From Xanthomonas translucens pv. cerealis (lineage in GTDB: Bacteria; Pseudomonadota; Gammaproteobacteria; Xanthomonadales; Xanthomonadaceae): a DNA stretch of 64,000 nucleotides. Shown piece by piece: positions 9,036-17,102 of the stretch (position 1 is the first letter of the stretch; the number at the start of each line of letters is the position of its first letter). A model generated the notes under the pieces. It was not told where the DNA came from, did not search any database, and worked only from the letters and a program-made list of their open reading frames with translations. The translations under genes were made by a program, and so were the position numbers. The DNA lies in the NCBI RefSeq assembly GCF_006838285.1, contig NZ_CP038228.1:4030001-4094000 (forward strand). The letters are read 5' to 3'.

Positions 9036-9640
9036 ACGTACCGCGCCGGCGCCTGCGCCCGGCGCTGTGCACCGCGCTGCTGTCGCTATGCCTGCTGCCG
9101 GGCTGTGCCAGCGCGCAGGCCCAGCCGCCGTCGCCGGGGGACTATGCCCTTGATCCGGTCCAGTCGCGCTTTGGTTTCGAGATCCGCACCCGCTTCGGGC
9201 AGCGCATCGAGGGCTTCTTCCCGCGCTTCGAAGGCACCGTGGAGATGCTGCCCGACGGCCGCCACCAGGTGCGCCTGCGCCTGTTCACCGCCTACGTGCA
9301 GATTCCCGGCAAGCCGCGCTACTCCGGCTGGATGCGCGGCGAGGATTTCTTCGACGCCGAACGCTTTCCGACCGTCTCTTTCGATTCGCAGCCGTTCTCC
9401 CCGGAGCTGCTGACCACGGGCGGTGCGCTGGTCGGCACGCTGAGCATCCGCGGGGTCGGCCATACCGAGACGCTGACCATGATGCCGGCGGCGTGCAGCC
9501 GCCCAGGCTATGATTGCGATGTGATCAGCCGCGGTACGGTTCTGCGTGGACGTTATGGAATGGATAAGTGGGATCTGGCCTTGAGCGATCGGGTCACCTT
9601 CGTGCTGCGCGCACGGCTGACGGCAGCGCACGCTCCGTGA
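9026..9640 (+). CDS. YceI-like lipoprotein
   Basis: 204 residues read from GTG 9026, overlapping the end of sixA by ten bases. The N-terminus is a lipoprotein signal: an Arg-rich start, hydrophobic ALLSLCLL and lipobox LPGC, so it is probably anchored in the outer membrane. The mature domain begins with YALDPVQSRFGFEIRTRFGQRIEGFFPRF and continues with FFDAERFPTVSFDS and GTLSIRGVGHTETL, matching the YceI lipocalin-like barrel that binds polyisoprenoid-type molecules. A signal peptide with a lipobox is less common in this family than a simple secretion signal. Its stop TGA is shared with the GTG start of the next gene. Confidence 0.8.
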   Translation: MALNVPRRRLRPALCTALLSLCLLPGCASAQAQPPSPGDYALDPVQSRFGFEIRTRFGQRIEGFFPRFEGTVEMLPDGRHQVRLRLFTAYVQIPGKPRYSGWMRGEDFFDAERFPTVSFDSQPFSPELLTTGGALVGTLSIRGVGHTETLTMMPAACSRPGYDCDVISRGTVLRGRYGMDKWDLALSDRVTFVLRARLTAAHAP

Positions 9641-11640
9641 CATCGCTGCTGCGGGTCCTGGTGCTGGCGGCGCTGCTGCTCGGCAGCGGTTGCGCGAGCC
9701 TGTCGCAGGCCCAGCACGGCCGCGCGGTGGCGATCGCCGAGGCCGCGCGCGACGGCCGCGTCGACTGCACGCAACGCGATCACTGCGCGCTGGCCTCGCC
9801 ATTGCGCGCGCTGGCCGGCAAGGCCTTCGCCGAGTCCGCCGGCGGCGCCGTGCCGCGCCAATACGCCACCATCCTGGACCACGGCGAGGAAGCGCTGGTG
9901 GCGCGGGTCAACCTGATCCGCAGCGCCAGCCGCAGCATCGACCTGCAGACCTACATCTTCGACAAGGACGACAGCGCGCGGCTGGTGATGGACGAGCTGC
10001 TGGCCGCGGCGCGACGCGGCGTGCAGGTGCGGGTGCTGATCGACCAGCTGTCGGCGATCTCCGACCTGCAGATCCTCGGCGCGCTGGCCGGCGCGCACCA
10101 GAACTTCTCGCTGCGCATCTACAACCCCACCTTCGGCCTGGCCAAGCCCAACTACCTGCACTACGCCGCCAGCGTGCTGTGCTGTTTCCGCCACTTCAAC
10201 CAGCGCATGCACAACAAACTGCTGGTGGTGGACGATGCGATCGGCGTGGTCGGCGGGCGCAACTACCAGGACGACTATTACGACTGGGACAGCGAGTACA
10301 ACTTCCGCGACCGCGACGTGCTGGTGGCCGGGCCGGTGGCGCGCAGCATGGCCGCCAGCTTCGACGCCTACTGGGCGGCGCGGCGCAGCGTGCCGGTGGC
10401 GCGGCTCAACGACGTCGGCAAGCTGCTGCTGCGCGACGGCGTGCCGCAGCTGCCGCCCGCCCAGTTCCTGCGCCCGCAGCGGGTGCAGCGGGTGAGCGAG
10501 GAGGCCGCCGATCCGGCCTTCGTCGAGGACGCCTTCGTACTGCCGGCGCTGCCGGTCAGGCACGTGGACTACGTCGCCGACCTGCCGCAGAAGCATCGCC
10601 GCAAGCACGGCCCCAAGGCGATCTCCACCGCACCCAAGCTGGACAAGCTGATCGCCGAGGCCAGGCAGGAGATCATCCTGCAGACGCCGTACCTGGTGCT
10701 GTCGGATCCGGCGCAGGCGATTTTCCGCGACCTGCGCAAGCGCGCGCAGCCGCCGCAGGTGATCGTGGCCACCAACAGCCTGGCCAGTACCGACAACCCG
10801 GTGGTGTATGCGCTGTCGTACAAGTACAAGCGCCGCAACCTGCGCGAGCTGGGCTTCGACATCTACGAGTACAAACCGTTCCCGCTGGACGCGCCGGTGG
10901 ACTACGCCAACCTGCTGCCGTCGCCGCTGCAGCTGCCGGACGCCGGGGAGGCCGGCGGCCGCAATCCGCTGATCGGCGGCAGTGCTGCCGGCAGCAATGC
11001 GCGCAGCGGCCGCAGTTCGGTGCTCGGCAGCGGCAGCGGCGGCCCCCCCGGCAGCCGCCGTCGCGCCGACGGCAGCCAGGTCGATCGGCGCGTGCTGCGC
11101 ACCGAGACCCGGCCCTCGTTGCTGAGCCGCCGCGTCGCCAACCGGCCGCTGCCGGTGACCCGCGACGGCGCGCGCATGGGCCTGCACGCCAAGTCGCTGG
11201 TGGTGGATCGCCGCGTCGGCGTGATCGGCACGCACAACTTCGATCCGCGCAGCGAGACCTACAACACCGAGGGCGCGGTGATCATCGACGACCCGGCCTT
11301 CGCCCAGGCGCTGGCCGCTAGCATAGGCCGCGACATCGAGCCGGAGAACTCGTGGACGGTGGCCGCGCGGGTCAAGCCGCCGCTGCTGTCGGGCCTGAAC
11401 TACAGCATGGGCAAGGCCTCTGAGGCGCTGCCGGTGCTGGATTTCTGGCCATGGCGCTACGCCACCAACTACGCATTCCAGTCCGGCCCCGAATGCCCGG
11501 CGCCGCTGACCCGGCGCGATCCCGGCTTCCACCGCTGCTACAACGCGGTCGGCGACTTCCCCGAGGTCAATGTTGGCCCGAAGTGGCTGCTGGTGCGGAT
11601 GCTGACGGCGTTCGGCTCGGGCTTGGTGCCGATTCTGTGA
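9637..11640 (+). CDS. Phospholipase D / cardiolipin synthase-like lipoprotein
   Basis: 667 residues. The start GTG at 9637 overlaps the preceding stop (GTGA), a translational coupling. A lipoprotein signal is present (LLLGSGC). Two phospholipase D HKD motifs are intact: HNKLLVVDDAIGVVGGRN in the first half and HAKSLVVDRRVGVIGTHN in the second. This is the arrangement of ClsC-type cardiolipin synthases and related PLD enzymes that transfer phosphatidyl groups. A Ser/Gly/Arg-rich low-complexity insert (GGSAAGSNARSGRSSVLG onward, about residues 445-485) separates the two halves and is unusual in the family. Position after the YceI lipoprotein suggests a shared envelope role. Confidence 0.85.
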   Translation: MTSLLRVLVLAALLLGSGCASLSQAQHGRAVAIAEAARDGRVDCTQRDHCALASPLRALAGKAFAESAGGAVPRQYATILDHGEEALVARVNLIRSASRSIDLQTYIFDKDDSARLVMDELLAAARRGVQVRVLIDQLSAISDLQILGALAGAHQNFSLRIYNPTFGLAKPNYLHYAASVLCCFRHFNQRMHNKLLVVDDAIGVVGGRNYQDDYYDWDSEYNFRDRDVLVAGPVARSMAASFDAYWAARRSVPVARLNDVGKLLLRDGVPQLPPAQFLRPQRVQRVSEEAADPAFVEDAFVLPALPVRHVDYVADLPQKHRRKHGPKAISTAPKLDKLIAEARQEIILQTPYLVLSDPAQAIFRDLRKRAQPPQVIVATNSLASTDNPVVYALSYKYKRRNLRELGFDIYEYKPFPLDAPVDYANLLPSPLQLPDAGEAGGRNPLIGGSAAGSNARSGRSSVLGSGSGGPPGSRRRADGSQVDRRVLRTETRPSLLSRRVANRPLPVTRDGARMGLHAKSLVVDRRVGVIGTHNFDPRSETYNTEGAVIIDDPAFAQALAASIGRDIEPENSWTVAARVKPPLLSGLNYSMGKASEALPVLDFWPWRYATNYAFQSGPECPAPLTRRDPGFHRCYNAVGDFPEVNVGPKWLLVRMLTAFGSGLVPIL

Positions 11641-11909
11641 GAGGCCGGGAAGCGGGGCTCGGGACCGGGGACTCGGAAAATCGCGTGGGCCGGGGCCGGG
11701 GCCGGGGCCGGGCCGCAAAGGCGCAAGGGCCTGATGCATCGCCTTCGATCGCCGATGCCCGGCTGCGGGCCAGGCTGCCTGAAGCTGGCGTTCCAGGAAC
11801 CTGGTGGCGGAGCGATTGCCGACGGGCGCACGCGTGCGTGGCGCACCGCATCGCCCGCGGTACCGTTTGACGTTAGGCTGGCGCCCTCCTCGTCCACGGA
11901 CCCTGCGCG
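11641..11909. other. Spacer with G-rich tandem tract, no gene seen
   Basis: This 269-bp gap holds no supported gene. At about 11685-11713 it has GGGCC units repeated four times, a possible G-quadruplex former. Just before it is GGGACCGGGGACTCGGAAAA (about 11660), which resembles ACCGGGGACCCGGAAAAGCG near 27391, so the two may be one repeat type. Confidence 0.5.
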
Positions 11910-12329
11910 ATGACCTTCCGCGAACCCGTCAATCTCGATGCCCTCAACGCCGACGCCCGCGGCACCCTGATCGCGCACCTGGGCATCGTCTTCACCGACG
12001 CCGGGCCGGACTGGTTGCGCGCGACGATGCCGGTCGATGCGCGCACGCGGCAGCCGTACGGGCTGCTGCACGGCGGCGCCTCGATGGTGTTGGCCGAAAC
12101 CCTGGGCAGCGGCGCCGGCAACCTGTGCGTGGAAGCGGACCAGCTCTGCGTGGGCATGGAGATCAACGCCAACCACCTGCGTTCCGCTCGCACCGGCACG
12201 GTCACCGGCACTGCGCGGCCGCTGCACCTCGGCCGCGCCACCCAGGTCTGGGAGATCCGCATCGAGGACGCGGCCGGTAAGCCGGTCTGCGTATCGCGGC
12301 TGACCCTGGCGGTGATCGCAGGCAATTAG
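11910..12329 (+). CDS. PaaI/YbdB-type hotdog thioesterase
   Basis: 139 residues. It has the compact hotdog-fold signature LLHGGASMVLAETLGSGAGNL, in which HGG and the following glutamate are typical of the 1,4-dihydroxy-2-naphthoyl-CoA/EntH class, followed by GMEINANHLRSARTGTVTGTARPLHLGRATQVWEI. Members hydrolyse aryl- or acyl-CoA thioesters in the cytoplasm. Xanthomonads make ubiquinone rather than menaquinone, so a proofreading or aryl-CoA role is more likely than a menaquinone step; this is inference. It is a monocistronic gene with 75 bp to the next start. Confidence 0.85.
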   Translation: MTFREPVNLDALNADARGTLIAHLGIVFTDAGPDWLRATMPVDARTRQPYGLLHGGASMVLAETLGSGAGNLCVEADQLCVGMEINANHLRSARTGTVTGTARPLHLGRATQVWEIRIEDAAGKPVCVSRLTLAVIAGN

Positions 12330-12404
12330 CGTGCGCTCAGTCGCAACCGTCCTCATGCTGACACAATAGGGTGCTTCCCCCCGGCTTCCGGTATCTTGAC
12401 CCGA

Positions 12405-13199
12405 ATGAGCGAGTTCTCCTCACCCGCCACGCGCCAACACGGCGTTGCGCTGCGCTGGGTCCGTTACGCTTACCGCATTCCGCTGCTGGCGTTGCACGTG
12501 TCGCTGTCGTTGCCGTTCCTGCTGGCGTGCGTGTCGCTGTCGCCCGGCCGCGCCGGCGTCGAATCGTTCGGCGACCGCATGGTGTGCTGGTGGTCGATCT
12601 GGATGCTGCGTATCTTCGGCCTGCGCGTGCGCCGGGTCGGCACGCCGCTGCCCAATCCGGTGCTGTTCGTGGCCAACCATGTCAGCTGGATCGACATCGT
12701 GATGCTGCACAGCCAGCGCATGATGGGCTTCGTCGCCAAGCGCGAGATCGCCGGCTGGCCGCTGGTCGGCTGGCTGGCCGCGCGCGGGCAGACCATTTTC
12801 CACCAGCGCGGCAACACCGAATCGTTGGGCGGGGTGCTGCAGGCGATGCTGGAACGGCTGCGCTCGGGGCGCTCGGTCGGCGTGTTCCCGGAAGGACGCA
12901 CCCGCGGCGGCCACGATGTCGGCCCGTTCCACGCGCGCATCTTCCAGGCCGCGGTGGAAGCGCAGGTGGCGGTGCAGCCGGTGGCGGTGCGCTACGGCGC
13001 CGGCGGCTCGGCGCAGACGGTGATCGCGTTCGGCGCGCACGAGAGCTTCTTCGCCAATTTCCTGCGCCTGCTCGGCGAGCCGGGCCGCGAGGCCGAGGTG
13101 CACTTCCTGCAGCCGATCCGGCTGCAGGACGTGGAAGGGCGCCGGGGCATCGCCGAGATCGCGCGCGCGCGCATCGTCGCGGCGATGGCGCAACGCTGA
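12405..13199 (+). CDS. 1-acyl-sn-glycerol-3-phosphate acyltransferase family protein
   Basis: 264 residues from ATG 12405 (an in-frame TTG lies nine bases earlier). A hydrophobic N-terminal anchor (IPLLALHVSLSLPFLLACVSL) is followed by the PlsC-type motifs: NHVSWID (the HX4D catalytic box), GQTIFHQRGNTES, and GVFPEGRTRGG (the substrate-binding box). These enzymes add the second acyl chain to lysophosphatidic acid or a related lysolipid at the inner membrane. Xanthomonads carry several paralogues, so this need not be the essential PlsC. The following hydrolase gene lies 68 bp downstream on the same strand. Confidence 0.85.
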   Translation: MSEFSSPATRQHGVALRWVRYAYRIPLLALHVSLSLPFLLACVSLSPGRAGVESFGDRMVCWWSIWMLRIFGLRVRRVGTPLPNPVLFVANHVSWIDIVMLHSQRMMGFVAKREIAGWPLVGWLAARGQTIFHQRGNTESLGGVLQAMLERLRSGRSVGVFPEGRTRGGHDVGPFHARIFQAAVEAQVAVQPVAVRYGAGGSAQTVIAFGAHESFFANFLRLLGEPGREAEVHFLQPIRLQDVEGRRGIAEIARARIVAAMAQR

Positions 13200-13267
13200 A
13201 CCATGGAACACCGCGGCCCGGTCGATTTGATCTATTGCTCCACTCGCACGGGGCAAGCTCGCTGCCG

Positions 13268-14260
13268 ATGATGAATGCTGCCGACTACCTTCCCCCGCGT
13301 TGGCTGCGCAACCCGCACTTGCAATCGGTGCTGGGCTCCAGCGCCCTGCGCGTGCGCCGCGGCGAACAACTGCTCGCCGCCAGCGGCGCGACCACCACCT
13401 CGCACATCCTCGATGGCGGCGACGGCGTGCGCCTGCAGGGCTGGCTCAGCGTGCCGGCCGGCACCGAGCCGCGTGGCACCGTGTTGCTGCTGCACGGCTG
13501 GGAAGGCAGCGCCGACTCCGGCTACATGCGCCTGACCGCCGCGCAGTTGCTGGCGCGCGGCTACCAGGTGTTCCGGCTCAACTTCCGCGACCACGGCGGC
13601 ACCCACCACCTCAACGTGGACCTGTTCCATTCTGAGCGCCTGGACGAAGTGGTCAACGCCGCCGGCGACCTGTGGCGGCGCTTCCCGGCGCCGACGCTGC
13701 TGGCCGCCGGCTATTCGCTGGGCGGCAACTTCGCCTTGCGCCTGGCACTGCGCGCGCCGGCCGCTGGCCTGCCGCTGCAGCACGTGGCCGCGGTGTGTCC
13801 GCTGCTGGATCCGGCCACGACCATGCAGCGGATCGAGAACGGCCCGCAGTTCTACGACTGGTATTTCCGCCGCAGGTGGCGCGAGTCGCTGCTGCGCAAG
13901 CGCGAACTGTTCCCCGAGCGGCACGGTTACGACGACGCCACGCTGGCGCTGGACATGCGCGAGCTGATGGGCTGGCTGGCGCAGCGCCACGCCGGTTTCG
14001 CCAGCCTGGACGCGTACTTCGAAAGCTATTCGATCGCCGGCGAGCGCCTGCGCAACCTGAGCGTGCCGGCCGACATCCTGATGGCCGAGGACGACCCGGT
14101 GATCCCGCTGGACGATTTCCGCAACCTGCGCCTGCCTGCCCTGGCGCGGCTGGAAATCGCGCGCTGGGGCGGGCATTGCGGCTTCATCGAGAACGCGCGC
14201 GGCGACGGGTTCGCCGAACGCTGGGTGGCCGAGCGCCTGACCGACGGCCTGCGCGCCTGA
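13268..14260 (+). CDS. YheT-family alpha/beta hydrolase
   Basis: 330 residues. The opening PRWLRNPHLQSVLGS is the conserved N-terminal motif of the YheT/ABHD1-3 family. The nucleophile elbow is GYSLGGNFALRL, the oxyanion region LLLHGWEGSADSGYM, the acid in EDDPVIPLDDF, and the catalytic histidine in WGGHCGFIEN. YheT proteins are predicted short-chain esterases whose substrate is not established. Two adjacent ATG codons (13268, 13271) are possible starts; a long open frame upstream to 12371 is only the shadow of the acyltransferase gene. Confidence 0.85.
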   Translation: MMNAADYLPPRWLRNPHLQSVLGSSALRVRRGEQLLAASGATTTSHILDGGDGVRLQGWLSVPAGTEPRGTVLLLHGWEGSADSGYMRLTAAQLLARGYQVFRLNFRDHGGTHHLNVDLFHSERLDEVVNAAGDLWRRFPAPTLLAAGYSLGGNFALRLALRAPAAGLPLQHVAAVCPLLDPATTMQRIENGPQFYDWYFRRRWRESLLRKRELFPERHGYDDATLALDMRELMGWLAQRHAGFASLDAYFESYSIAGERLRNLSVPADILMAEDDPVIPLDDFRNLRLPALARLEIARWGGHCGFIENARGDGFAERWVAERLTDGLRA

Positions 14261-14426
14261 GCACAGGCTGGACGGCATTCCGCCTGCCGGGCGTCACGCG
14301 TACGAGCATCGAGATCGCCGATGTCAGGGTCAGCAACCCTACCGATATCAATCTGCGCCGCCTGGACCCTGGAATCGGTGGCGCGCACATCGCCCATCCA
14401 CGGCGGCCGGATCGACCCTCGTGCGC

Positions 14427-15515
14427 TCAGTATTCCGGTGGTACGACAGCAGGCCGAGGCAGGGAGTCCAGGTGGTTGGCTGCCACCAGAACTGATTCAA
14501 CCGCGGATTGGTGCGCGTAAGAGCCAGGATCCGTTCCATAGGCTTCCTGGATCATCCGTGACGCGATTTCCCGCTGCTGGTGTGCAGGGACACAGGACAA
14601 TGCGTTGCGCACACTGTTGGCGAACTCCGCTGAAATCACCTGTGATTCTGCGTATTTTTCCCACGATACGGGGGCATTTCTCCTGCAGCGTAAGTTTGCG
14701 GCCGTGACGGAATCGTGGTCCGGATGAATCAAGGGAACCAACCCCTCGATACGCTCTTTCAGTAACTCGGCTCTGCTTTTGTCCATCGACCAAGCACCTT
14801 TCGTGGCCGGCTCTGCGTTCCATGCACTGTCTTTCAAGCGAACTGCCGGGCCGTTGGCCCACGCATCCATGACCACGGTCGACGTCGGATCGCGGCTTAC
14901 ACGTTGCAGTTCGTTCCAGGTGTGTTTCGTCCTGACGGGTATTTCATTACCTTCGTCCTTTATCTCTTTCATCGGCACGCGAGCTTCAAAGGTCACACTC
15001 TGCTCGTTGGCTGCCATGTGTGGAGCGTGGACCATGGCGGTCAGGGGAGCTTGCTGATCGCAGACCGCCGCCCCCATGACGACGGCCCTTGCAACCTTGC
15101 TGCTACCGCCTCCCGTTGCCATCTTTGCGACCGACGATCCGATGCCGTTGTGGCCGTACGAGGGAATGTCGTCCGCTTTGACGTTTCCCCGGCCGTGCTT
15201 GAGCAGTAGGCGGACGTCGTGAACGGTTTGCCCGGCTGTCGCGAGTCTTCTCGGACTCGTGACCTGGTCACCGACGACATAAGCTCCCATATGGTAGGCG
15301 GCCTGCTGGATCTGATGTTGCTCCAGAGGCGCATCTCCACCCCTGCGCAGCGCCGCGGGACGCGTCCCAAGGGAGACTCTCAGCGATGATAGCTCCGGCG
15401 ATTGCATCGGGCTGCTGCTGTCACTGCCCGGCGCCGTGGATGCGCGCGATGGCGCCTCCGTGGCATATGTGTCATGTCTGGAGGACCCGGAGGATTTGGA
15501 GCAGCAAATTCCCAT
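14427..15515 (-). CDS. XopE/HopX (AvrPphE) family type III effector, putative transglutaminase
   Basis: 362 residues. The N-terminus MGICCSK is an N-myristoylation signal with adjacent cysteines for palmitoylation, as in XopE and XopJ effectors sent to the plant plasma membrane. The core matches the HopX/AvrPphE papain-like fold. Candidate catalytic residues are Cys152 (AAVCDQQAPL), His198 (KHTWNELQ) and Asp217 in the diagnostic block VVMDAWANGPAV. A Ser/Pro-rich secretion leader fills residues 8-45. AAGGTG lies seven bases before the ATG. GC is visibly lower than in the neighbours, which suggests transfer. The IS5-type element inserted 72 bp upstream separates the gene from a perfect PIP box at 16497-16521. 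XopE membership is recognised from motifs only; the subfamily is uncertain. Confidence 0.7.
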   Translation of the reverse strand: MGICCSKSSGSSRHDTYATEAPSRASTAPGSDSSSPMQSPELSSLRVSLGTRPAALRRGGDAPLEQHQIQQAAYHMGAYVVGDQVTSPRRLATAGQTVHDVRLLLKHGRGNVKADDIPSYGHNGIGSSVAKMATGGGSSKVARAVVMGAAVCDQQAPLTAMVHAPHMAANEQSVTFEARVPMKEIKDEGNEIPVRTKHTWNELQRVSRDPTSTVVMDAWANGPAVRLKDSAWNAEPATKGAWSMDKSRAELLKERIEGLVPLIHPDHDSVTAANLRCRRNAPVSWEKYAESQVISAEFANSVRNALSCVPAHQQREIASRMIQEAYGTDPGSYAHQSAVESVLVAANHLDSLPRPAVVPPEY

Positions 15516-15586
15516 CTCTATTCACCTTTAGCGGAATCTCCGATCGCCGAGGCACGAATACGCGGAAAGCCGTTCGATCATCCTAG

Positions 15587-16441
15587 AGCGTGTTATGAAC
15601 TTTTCGGGGATGCAGCTATCGTAGATGGATGCAGAGCAAACGCCCATATCCGACCGATATTTCCGACGAAGAGTGGGCGTTCGCGGCGCCTTACCTGAGC
15701 CTGATGACAGAGCAAGCTCCGCAGCGCAAGTACGCGTTGCGGGCGATGTTCAATGCGCTGCGTTGGATGGCGCGTGCTGGAGCGCCGTGGCGCCTGCTAC
15801 CCAACGACTTCCCGCCATGGGAAGCGGTTTACCAGCAGACGCAGCGCTGGCTGCAGGCGGGCTGCTTTGAAGCCATGGTCAGCGATCTGCGTTCCGTCCT
15901 ACGTGTCGCCCAGGGGAAGCAAGGCCAACCCAGCGCAATCATCCTGGACGGGCGGACACTGCAATCCACCTGTGAGAGCGGCCCGCGCGCCGGTTACGAC
16001 GGCTATAAGCGGAAGAAAGGCAGCAAGGTGCACATGGCGGTCGACACGCTCGGACATTTGCTTGCAGTGCAAGTCACGCCAGCCAACGAACAAGAGCGCG
16101 CTCAAGTGCGCTCACTGGCGCAGGAGGTGCAACACGTCACAGGTGACACCGTAACGGTGGCATTCGTGGATCAAGGCTACACCGGCCAGGAGCCGGCGCA
16201 AGCGGCTCAGGAAGAAGGAATCGAATTGCACGTGGTGAAACTTCCCGAAGCCAAGAAAGGGTTCGTGTTGCTTCCTCGGCGCTGGGTCGTCGAACGTAGC
16301 TTTGGCTGGGTCAATCGATTCCGTCGGCTTGCACGCGACTACGAGCGCTTGCCGGAAACCCTGGCTGGCCTGCATTTCGTCGTCTTCACGGTCCTCATGC
16401 TCAGCAACGCTGCCGCCATCCTCCAAAGTTCATAACACGCT
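15587..16441 (+). mobile_element. IS5-family insertion sequence, 855 bp, complete
   Basis: The ends are perfect 17-bp inverted repeats, AGCGTGTTATGAACTTT at 15587 and its complement ending at 16441. The 4-bp target CTAG is duplicated at 15583-15586 and 16442-16445, the target type of the IS5 group. One intact transposase gene fills the element and its stop codon lies inside the right repeat. All parts are intact, so the insertion looks recent and possibly still active. It lies in the 5' leader of the XopE-like gene, transcribed in the opposite direction. Confidence 0.93.
15629..16435 (+). CDS. IS5-family transposase
   Basis: 268 residues. The N-terminal DUF4096-type domain has RYPTDISDEEW-like PTDISDEEWAF, MFNALRWMARAGAPWRLLP and FPPWEAVYQQTQRW. 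The catalytic DDE_Tnp_1 domain shows the first Asp in IILDGRTLQS, the second in VAFVDQGYTG, and the Glu in PRRWVVERSFGWVNRFRRLARDYE, the Y(2)R(3)E(6)-like signature of IS5. It is read from a single frame, without the frameshift used by some IS5 relatives. ATG 15629 is chosen over an overlapping out-of-frame ATG at 15625. Confidence 0.93.
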   Translation: MQSKRPYPTDISDEEWAFAAPYLSLMTEQAPQRKYALRAMFNALRWMARAGAPWRLLPNDFPPWEAVYQQTQRWLQAGCFEAMVSDLRSVLRVAQGKQGQPSAIILDGRTLQSTCESGPRAGYDGYKRKKGSKVHMAVDTLGHLLAVQVTPANEQERAQVRSLAQEVQHVTGDTVTVAFVDQGYTGQEPAQAAQEEGIELHVVKLPEAKKGFVLLPRRWVVERSFGWVNRFRRLARDYERLPETLAGLHFVVFTVLMLSNAAAILQSS

Positions 16442-16496
16442 CTAGTGCAATGTACGGCTAGCTTTGCCTGGTTGCCGCTGGCGGTGAAAGGCAATT

Positions 16497-16521
16497 GCGA
16501 AGAGTGTCACTGCATGGCGAA
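16497..16521 (-). promoter_or_regulatory. Perfect PIP box (HrpX site) facing the XopE-like gene
   Basis: On the minus strand this reads TTCGC-N15-TTCGC, the exact plant-inducible-promoter consensus bound by HrpX. It points toward the XopE-like gene. Thirty bases downstream is CAAAGC, a near match to the YANNNT -10 box. No gene starts between it and the IS element, so before the insertion the box would have lain about 125 bp from the effector start. Confidence 0.75.
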
Positions 16522-17102
16522 GCGATGCAGCGACCCGCCGCGGGCGCGCCGGAACCCTGATGTGCTCTGCAGTCCTCGCAATCGCTCGGGCTGCTGACAT
16601 TGGTCGCTGTTTCAGTCCCGTGGCACAAAGCTGGCCCATTGCAAGTGGCGGCATAAGCTTCGATAGGCACACGCAAATCACCCCGTTGATTCCGCTCTGC
16701 AGAGTTTTTGAGGATGCATTTGCAGGCATTCCCGTCGCTGGCGGCGATCCCCGTGGCGCTGGCATTTACGATCTTGGCCAGTTATGCATTGCCCTGGATT
16801 GGTAAGGCGCTTGCAAGCAGTCTGGCCCCTCGACGACAAGCACCGATCCTTCCGCTACCGCCTGGCCTCAATTCCACAAGGAACGTCCAGAGCACCCTGA
16901 GTTCACGTCTCGCTGAGCCGATAGGCTCACAAGCCTTCGTCCAGCATCGGGAGCTTGTCGTCCAGTTGCAGCCCGCGCTCTGTTGACCATTTTGATGCAT
17001 ATGCCTCCTGGCGTTCGCCGCTGTGACGGCAGCCTGCGCGCCTGAGCCATGCGCTCCCCGGCACTCCCGCTACAATGCGGTTTTGCCACCAGCCGGACGC
17101 TC
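16522..17102. other. Accessory-looking spacer, no supported gene
   Basis: About 580 bp of lower GC than the flanks, between the PIP box and the TPR/sulfotransferase gene. Short open frames exist on both strands (for example plus-strand 16708-16986 and minus-strand 16442-16765), but none has a convincing start, composition or family motif. It may be the old flank of the effector island. Confidence 0.45.

Noticed and set aside
9553..11739. 728-residue minus-strand open frame opposite the phospholipase D gene
   Set aside because: It is the complement of a clear PLD gene with two HKD motifs; its own translation is low-complexity and has no start region.
12371..13267. Upstream in-frame extension of the YheT-like hydrolase
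   Set aside because: This stretch is the third-frame shadow of the acyltransferase gene; the family begins at PRWLRNPHLQSVL.
15554..15578. Possible PIP box directly upstream of the XopE-like gene
   Set aside because: On the minus strand TTCGT is present, but the partner at 15-base spacing is not TTCGB; the perfect box lies beyond the IS at 16497.
16708..16986. Plus-strand 92-residue open frame after the IS element
   Set aside because: It has no ribosome-binding site and no recognisable motif, and its composition is mixed; it was left as unexplained sequence.
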